Part shown: positions 60,321 to 64,000 of the stretch, piece by piece
Layout: the number at the start of each line of letters is the position of its first letter
Numbering within the stretch: position 1 is the first letter of the stretch
DNA from: Ignavibacteria bacterium UBA2360
GTDB lineage: Bacteria; Bacteroidota; Ignavibacteria; Tepidaquicellales; OLB5
NCBI GenBank assembly: GCA_002344125.1
Contig: DDTQ01000008.1
Location: 129,019 to 193,018 of the forward strand
Reading direction: 5' to 3'
DNA length: 64,000 nucleotides
Translations under genes and position numbers: made by a program
Notes under the pieces: generated by a model
Seen by the model: only the letters and a program-made list of their open reading frames with translations
The model's database searches: none
Told to the model about the DNA's origin: nothing

Positions 60321-60567
60321 AGCTCCGTAGGAGCGAAATGTTTGTAGTACGAGTAAGCCCAGATATAGAGCTCCGTAGGCTGTAAGACTGCTTCAGCAGT
60401 AGCGTAATGTAAAATTTGAATTTTTGAAAAAGACTCCCCCAGCGAAGTCTTTTTTGTTATAGAAATTTGAGAAATTAGGATAATTAATACGAAAAAGCAC
60501 AGAAGAAGAGCTCCGTAGGAGCGAAATGTTTGTAGTACGAGTAAGCCCAGATATAGAGCTCCGTAGG
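60321..60567. repeat. Two identical 59-bp repeats with GCTCCGTAGGAGC hairpins
   Basis: 60321-60379 and 60509-60567 are identical 59-bp sequences beginning AGCTCCGTAGGAGCG and ending GAGCTCCGTAGG. Each contains GCTCC-GTA-GGAGC and a GTTTGTAGTACGAGTAAGCC middle. The interval holds TGTAAGACTGCTTCAGCAGT and a terminator-like hairpin. No gene is seen from 60284 to 60735. Confidence 0.9.
60427..60456 (+). terminator. Terminator-like hairpin in repeat region
   Basis: AAAAAGACT (60427-60435) and AGTCTTTTT (60446-60454) form a 9-bp stem with a 10-nt loop, ending in a T-run. It may end the transcript from the epimerase gene. Confidence 0.6.
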
Positions 60568-60586
60568 AGCGGCATGTTTTTTTTGT

Positions 60587-60613
60587 AAAGACTCCCATAG
60601 GAGTCTTTTTTTT
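60587..60613 (+). terminator. Rho-independent terminator
   Basis: AAAGACTCC (60587-60595), loop CATA, GGAGTCTTT (60600-60608), then further T to 60613. A 9-bp stem with a short loop and T-run, 50 nt before the next promoter. Confidence 0.8.
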
Positions 60614-60662
60614 ATTCTAATTTGAAAAACTCATGTAATTAGTATACGCTTTATTTTACTCC

Positions 60663-60693
60663 TTGACATTTCACTTCACATCTATTAACTTTG
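60663..60693 (+). promoter_or_regulatory. Bacteroidota-type promoter of the 60736 operon
   Basis: TTGACA begins at 60663 and TAACTTTG spans 60686-60693, giving TTG, 20 nt, TAnnTTTG, an exact match to the Bacteroidota consensus. The -7 ends 42 nt before ATG 60736. Confidence 0.75.
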
Positions 60694-60735
60694 CAGCACA
60701 AAGTACTTTTTAGTGGAAATCAAAATGTATATATA

Positions 60736-61398
60736 ATGGAGCAGAATAAACCCGGAAGCAGTGAAATAGAATCAAACCAGCAGCATTTAAAGAATCTGAC
60801 GGAGATCCGCAGTTTAATGGAGCGCTCATCGAGTTTTATTTCGCTGAGCGGACTCTCAGGCATAAGCGCGGGAATTATGGGTCTTATTGCCGCATATATT
60901 CTGCATCAGAAGCTGTTCAGGTTTATGGATTACTCAAAAAGCCCGATGATATCCGCCCAAACCAGGGAGGAGTTCATTTTTTTCGGGATTACCGTATCCG
61001 CTGCGGTGCTTATTGTAACTTTCCTTGCGGCAATTTTCTTCACTGCCCGAAAAGCTAAAAAAAGCGGCTTGCCTGTCTGGGACGGCTCCGCAAAACGGCT
61101 TGTTGTGAATCTATTCATTCCTTTAATTACCGGGGGAGTGTTTTGCTTAATCCTCATTTACCAGTATTTCGATTGGCTGGTGCTTCCTTCAATGCTCGTT
61201 TTTTACGGGCTAGCCCTGCTGAATGCGGGCAAATTTACTTTAAGCGAAATTAAATGGCTTGGCGTATCTGAAATTGCCCTGGGCCTGGTTTCAATGCTTT
61301 TCTTAAATGATGCAATTTACTTCTGGGGCGCCGGATTTGGTTTGCTGAATATCATTTACGGGATGGTTATGTATTTTAAATATGAAAAAAATAATTGA
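60736..61398 (+). CDS. Hypothetical membrane protein
   Basis: A 220-aa protein. A short hydrophilic N-terminus (NQQHLKNLTEIRSLMERSSS) is followed by about five to six transmembrane helices (GLSGISAGIMGLIAAYIL; AVLIVTFLAAIFFTARKA; FIPLITGGVFCLILIYQYF; VLPSMLVFYGLALLNAG; GLVSMLFLNDAIYFWGAGFG). I recognise no family. The start is ATG 60736 because 60691 lies at the promoter. It is the first gene of an operon with a winged-helix regulator and DUF4173 protein. Confidence 0.75.
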   Translation: MEQNKPGSSEIESNQQHLKNLTEIRSLMERSSSFISLSGLSGISAGIMGLIAAYILHQKLFRFMDYSKSPMISAQTREEFIFFGITVSAAVLIVTFLAAIFFTARKAKKSGLPVWDGSAKRLVVNLFIPLITGGVFCLILIYQYFDWLVLPSMLVFYGLALLNAGKFTLSEIKWLGVSEIALGLVSMLFLNDAIYFWGAGFGLLNIIYGMVMYFKYEKNN

Positions 61399-61423
61399 AA
61401 TATAGCCCGGCTGACGGAACAAA

Positions 61424-61726
61424 TTGAAGGATATACTCGTAAATATAAATAAGCTGTTCGAAAGCAAAGTCAGGCTTGGCATAATGTCAATGCTCATGGT
61501 TAACGATACCGTTGATTTCAATTCCTTAAAGACGCACCTGGATGTCACTGACGGGAACCTTGCAAGCCACATCGCATCACTTGAAAAAGCAAAATATATA
61601 AAGGTCAATAAATCATTTATAGGCAAAAAACCGAATACTACCTATTCAGTATCAGCAACGGGAAGGAGATCATTTAACGAACATTTAGACGCACTGGAAA
61701 GGTTAATAAACAGCAGCGTAAAATAA
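61424..61726 (+). CDS. Winged-helix transcriptional regulator
   Basis: A 100-aa DNA-binding protein. KVRLGIMSMLMVNDTVDFNS, LKTHLDVTDGNLASHIASLE and KAKYIKVNKSFIGKKPNTTY SVSATGRRSF match the HTH_34-type (ArsR/MarR-like) winged helix, where DVTDGNLASHI is the recognition helix. TTG 61424 is the start. Lying between two membrane-protein genes in one operon, it may regulate them. Confidence 0.87.
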   Translation: MKDILVNINKLFESKVRLGIMSMLMVNDTVDFNSLKTHLDVTDGNLASHIASLEKAKYIKVNKSFIGKKPNTTYSVSATGRRSFNEHLDALERLINSSVK

Positions 61727-61777
61727 TAGGTACTGCTGGAAATCACATTATGGGAACGATCATCACCAACGGAGGTT

Positions 61778-63559
61778 ATGCAAATGCATAAACCAAGATT
61801 TCTTATCACAATAGCGCTTCTTGTTACATATAACTTTTTCTTCTGGTCAGAAAAGCTTGGCGCGAATCTTTTTATTTTCTTCACTCTCGGCATAATTGCC
61901 ATGCTTTTTATGAATGAAGAGAATATAAAGAACAAGAATGTTATCGTTTCTATGCTTGCCTCATTGTACTCATCCGCGATGGTTGTGTTTGTGAATTCAG
62001 GTTATTCAAAATTCGCCGCTTTTGTTTGTTTTATGATCTTCACTGGGTATATTCATCAGCCGCAGCTCCAAACTGTATACAACGCTGTACTTACAACATT
62101 TTCAAGCTTTGTAATTTTCCCCTACAACATATATATTGAGCTAAAATACTTCGCATCTAAGTTCAGGGCATTCAAATTAGTTCTGAAATTCGCCAAACTG
62201 GCTTTTATTCCCATGATATTCTTTGTGATATTCTACGCAATTTACGCTTATTCCAACCCCGTTTTCAATTCATACTCAGTTACGTTTTGGGATTCAATTG
62301 GCAAATATCTTTACGAAATTTTCATAAATTACCCTATACTCAGGTTCTTCTATATCCTGCTTGGACTCATGTTAATCACCGCATTCATATATAACAACAA
62401 GATAAAAATATTTACGGAACTCGATAACTCATTCCATGAAACCCTGCAGCGTGATAAGATATTTAAAGTTCACTCACGCACCAGGCCTGTACCAAAATCA
62501 CATTTAATGTACACAATGTTTTCGTACCGCTTTAAGCCTAATTCACTAAAGCTTGAAACGAAGATGGGTATTGTTTTGCTTGTTATGATGAACGCCTTGC
62601 TCGTATTGCTGAACGTCATAGATATTCAGGTAACCTGGCTTGGATTTGACGCATCAAACATCGAAAATCTTGCCTACTACGTACATGAAGGCACTTATTA
62701 CCTTATATTCAGCATACTGCTTTCGATGGCTATACTGCTTGTAATTTTCCGAGGTTCTCAAAACTACCTTGCTTCAAACAAAACACTAAAGCTGCTTGCA
62801 TATACCTGGATAGTTCAGAATGCATTCATGGCAATATCCGTATCGCTAAGGAATATTTATTACATAGATTATTATTATGCGCTATCCTTCAAACGCATAG
62901 GGGTGATGATTTTTATTCTGCTAACGCTTACCGGACTCGCTTCAATGCTTTACAAGATACATGCTAAAAAAACGACCTTCTGGCTGTTCAAATTTAACAG
63001 CTTCGCCGCTGTAATTATGCTGCTTGTTATGAGTTCATTCAGCTGGGATGTTACCATTGCGGAGTTTAACCTGAAAAATCCTGCAAAAGATAAAATTGAT
63101 ATTGATTACCTGCTGAAGTTAAATAATGATGCGCTGCCTGTGCTGGATAAACACAGGGATGTGCTGGATAGGGATTTTCTGGAGTACAGTTTTATATTCA
63201 GTGACTACAGAAACGGGCTCGAAGTTTACAAAGCGCGCGTAGAAAATTTTGATATTGAGCAGGAAAATTACTCGTGGCTCTCGTGGAATCTGCCAGACGA
63301 AAGAACCAAACAATATTACAAAGAAAGCGGGTCGCAGATTTATCTCCCGCTCAAAAAGAAAAAGTTAGATAGCCTTAAAAATAATATCAACGAAAAAAAT
63401 GAACACCTCGAAATTGTGCCGCGCAGGGATAATCACAATGAAATAAACGCGCGTGAAGTACGTGAAAATGAACCAAAGACAGAGGAAGTACCTAAGTTAA
63501 ATGCCGGACCTGAGAAGGCAACACAACCTGAAAAAGATAAAAACCCAGAACAAAGATGA
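61778..63559 (+). CDS. DUF4173 membrane protein
   Basis: A 593-aa protein with about ten to twelve transmembrane helices (LITIALLVTYNFFFWS near the start; LAFIPMIFFVIFYAIYAYS; FFYILLGLMLITAFIYN; LIFSILLSMAILLVIFRGSQ; VIMLLVMSSFSWDVTIAEF). The central NALLVLLNVIDIQVTWLGFD and RNIYYIDYYYALSFKRIGVM fit DUF4153/DUF4173. A charged tail (about 540-593) rich in E, N and K follows. Membrane permease-like but function unknown. Stop overlaps the next ATG (ATGA). Confidence 0.78.
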   Translation: MQMHKPRFLITIALLVTYNFFFWSEKLGANLFIFFTLGIIAMLFMNEENIKNKNVIVSMLASLYSSAMVVFVNSGYSKFAAFVCFMIFTGYIHQPQLQTVYNAVLTTFSSFVIFPYNIYIELKYFASKFRAFKLVLKFAKLAFIPMIFFVIFYAIYAYSNPVFNSYSVTFWDSIGKYLYEIFINYPILRFFYILLGLMLITAFIYNNKIKIFTELDNSFHETLQRDKIFKVHSRTRPVPKSHLMYTMFSYRFKPNSLKLETKMGIVLLVMMNALLVLLNVIDIQVTWLGFDASNIENLAYYVHEGTYYLIFSILLSMAILLVIFRGSQNYLASNKTLKLLAYTWIVQNAFMAISVSLRNIYYIDYYYALSFKRIGVMIFILLTLTGLASMLYKIHAKKTTFWLFKFNSFAAVIMLLVMSSFSWDVTIAEFNLKNPAKDKIDIDYLLKLNNDALPVLDKHRDVLDRDFLEYSFIFSDYRNGLEVYKARVENFDIEQENYSWLSWNLPDERTKQYYKESGSQIYLPLKKKKLDSLKNNINEKNEHLEIVPRRDNHNEINAREVRENEPKTEEVPKLNAGPEKATQPEKDKNPEQR

Positions 63560-63936
63560 GGGATATTGAAAATTATTTTGATAAACCAACCTTTGTGGGG
63601 TTAGTATTGATTTTACCATCAACAATTGTATTAGCTTCAATTTTGTTAAGGGCAGTTGAATCAGACCAGCTTTACCGTGCGTTATATGATATCAAAAGAT
63701 CTGTCAATCCATTTATAGTTATGAACATTACCGCCCTTTTATCATTGCTGATATGTTTTAGTAATATTATTCGGATTAACGCTCAGAAGGTCTCCGGCAG
63801 TGAAGAAGAGCGAATCATTTACAGCAAAAGTTTTGTGAATATAGCTGTAATATTTATCAACATAAGCTACATATTAATTATTTACTTTTGTCACGATCTC
63901 GAAAAACTCGGAAACATTCCCGTTGGCAGAAATTAA
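63556..63936 (+). CDS. Small membrane protein
   Basis: A 126-aa protein with about three transmembrane segments (FVGLVLILPSTIVLASILLR, VMNITALLSLLICFSNIIR, FVNIAVIFINISYILIIYF). Family not recognised. ATG overlaps the DUF4173 stop by 4 nt, so it is co-translated as the fourth gene of the operon. Confidence 0.75.
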   Translation: MRDIENYFDKPTFVGLVLILPSTIVLASILLRAVESDQLYRALYDIKRSVNPFIVMNITALLSLLICFSNIIRINAQKVSGSEEERIIYSKSFVNIAVIFINISYILIIYFCHDLEKLGNIPVGRN

Positions 63937-63968
63937 AACATATTTCTAAAATTTAATTACAAACCAAA

Positions 63969-64000
63969 ATGAAACAGAAAATTTTGGAAAACCTCCAAAA
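63969..64000 (+). CDS. Partial gene at window end
   Basis: ATG 63969 opens a frame (MKQKILENLQ...) that runs past the window edge. It follows the previous gene by 32 nt and is probably the fifth member of the operon. Nothing can be said of its product. Confidence 0.4.
   Translation, partial: MKQKILENLQ

Noticed and set aside
60321..60567. Possible CRISPR array
   Set aside because: Only two repeat copies, 129 bp apart, with internal hairpins and no cas genes.
1..64000. tRNA or rRNA genes
   Set aside because: Reading by eye found no cloverleaf with GTTCRANNC arm or rRNA-like segment; a tRNA search tool could still find one.

Overview
The window is one stretch of a bacterial chromosome of moderate-to-low GC. 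It probably comes from the Bacteroidota/Chlorobi side of the FCB group, with an Ignavibacteria-like member as the best guess. Reasons: two promoters match the Bacteroidota pattern TTG, 20 nt, TAnnTTTG (23896 and 60663); most genes lack strong Shine-Dalgarno sites; and the gene families fit (single-chain alpha+beta 2-oxoacid dehydrogenase E1, DUF2007 proteins, CarboxypepD_reg-like secreted proteins, bacterial iodotyrosine-deiodinase homologue). No rRNA, tRNA, CRISPR array, transposase, integrase or phage structural gene was seen.

Layout. 1-5.6 kb: repeat-rich leader, then scpA-scpB-rluB, a terminator, lysS and a GNAT. 5.6-12 kb: transsulfuration genes (cystathionine beta-synthase, cystathionine gamma-lyase) split by an AT-rich two-gene insert, then a class V PLP enzyme, DUF302 and an RlmI-like methyltransferase. 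12-20 kb: tryptophan 2,3-dioxygenase, a GxxExxY gene inside an inverted-repeat element, an SDR, small proteins, an ALDH8-type aldehyde dehydrogenase, then an AT-rich KAP P-loop NTPase followed by an antitoxin-like remnant. 20-33 kb: zinc-ribbon/propeller protein plus FAD oxidoreductase, HEAT and DinB genes, RsiV-like protein, 2-aminomuconate-deaminase-like RidA, SGNH hydrolase, queA, S41 peptidase, HdeD, DUF2007, UshA-like phosphatase, iodotyrosine deiodinase homologue. 33-38.6 kb: a minus-strand block of small accessory and membrane genes. 38.8-48 kb: peptidase E-SnoaL fusion, purT between palindromic repeats, methyltransferases, pgi, dienelactone hydrolase. 48-55.4 kb: minus-strand E1 fusion, ferritin, an S4 protein, a PIN toxin-antitoxin pair between direct repeats, paralogous secreted proteins and an MgtC/DUF4010 protein. 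55.6-64 kb: adenine deaminase, GNAT, PaiB-like protein, DUF2007, epimerase, and a membrane-protein/winged-helix/DUF4173 operon running off the end.

Themes. Tryptophan dioxygenase, ALDH8-type dehydrogenase, SDR and RidA together suggest a scattered kynurenine / 2-aminomuconate degradation route; the middle steps are not in the window. CBS and CGL form reverse transsulfuration. The intergenic DNA is full of small palindromic repeat families.

The most intriguing signal is the GxxExxY element at 13245-13706. It is a small PD-(D/E)XK-like gene bounded by inverted arms, each built of three 9-bp CACNAATTN units. A 136-bp gene-less copy lies 850 bp away and a single arm lies near 48 kb. This looks like a minimal nuclease-bearing repeat element with non-autonomous derivatives. 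Product names rest on motif reading by eye; no search was run.
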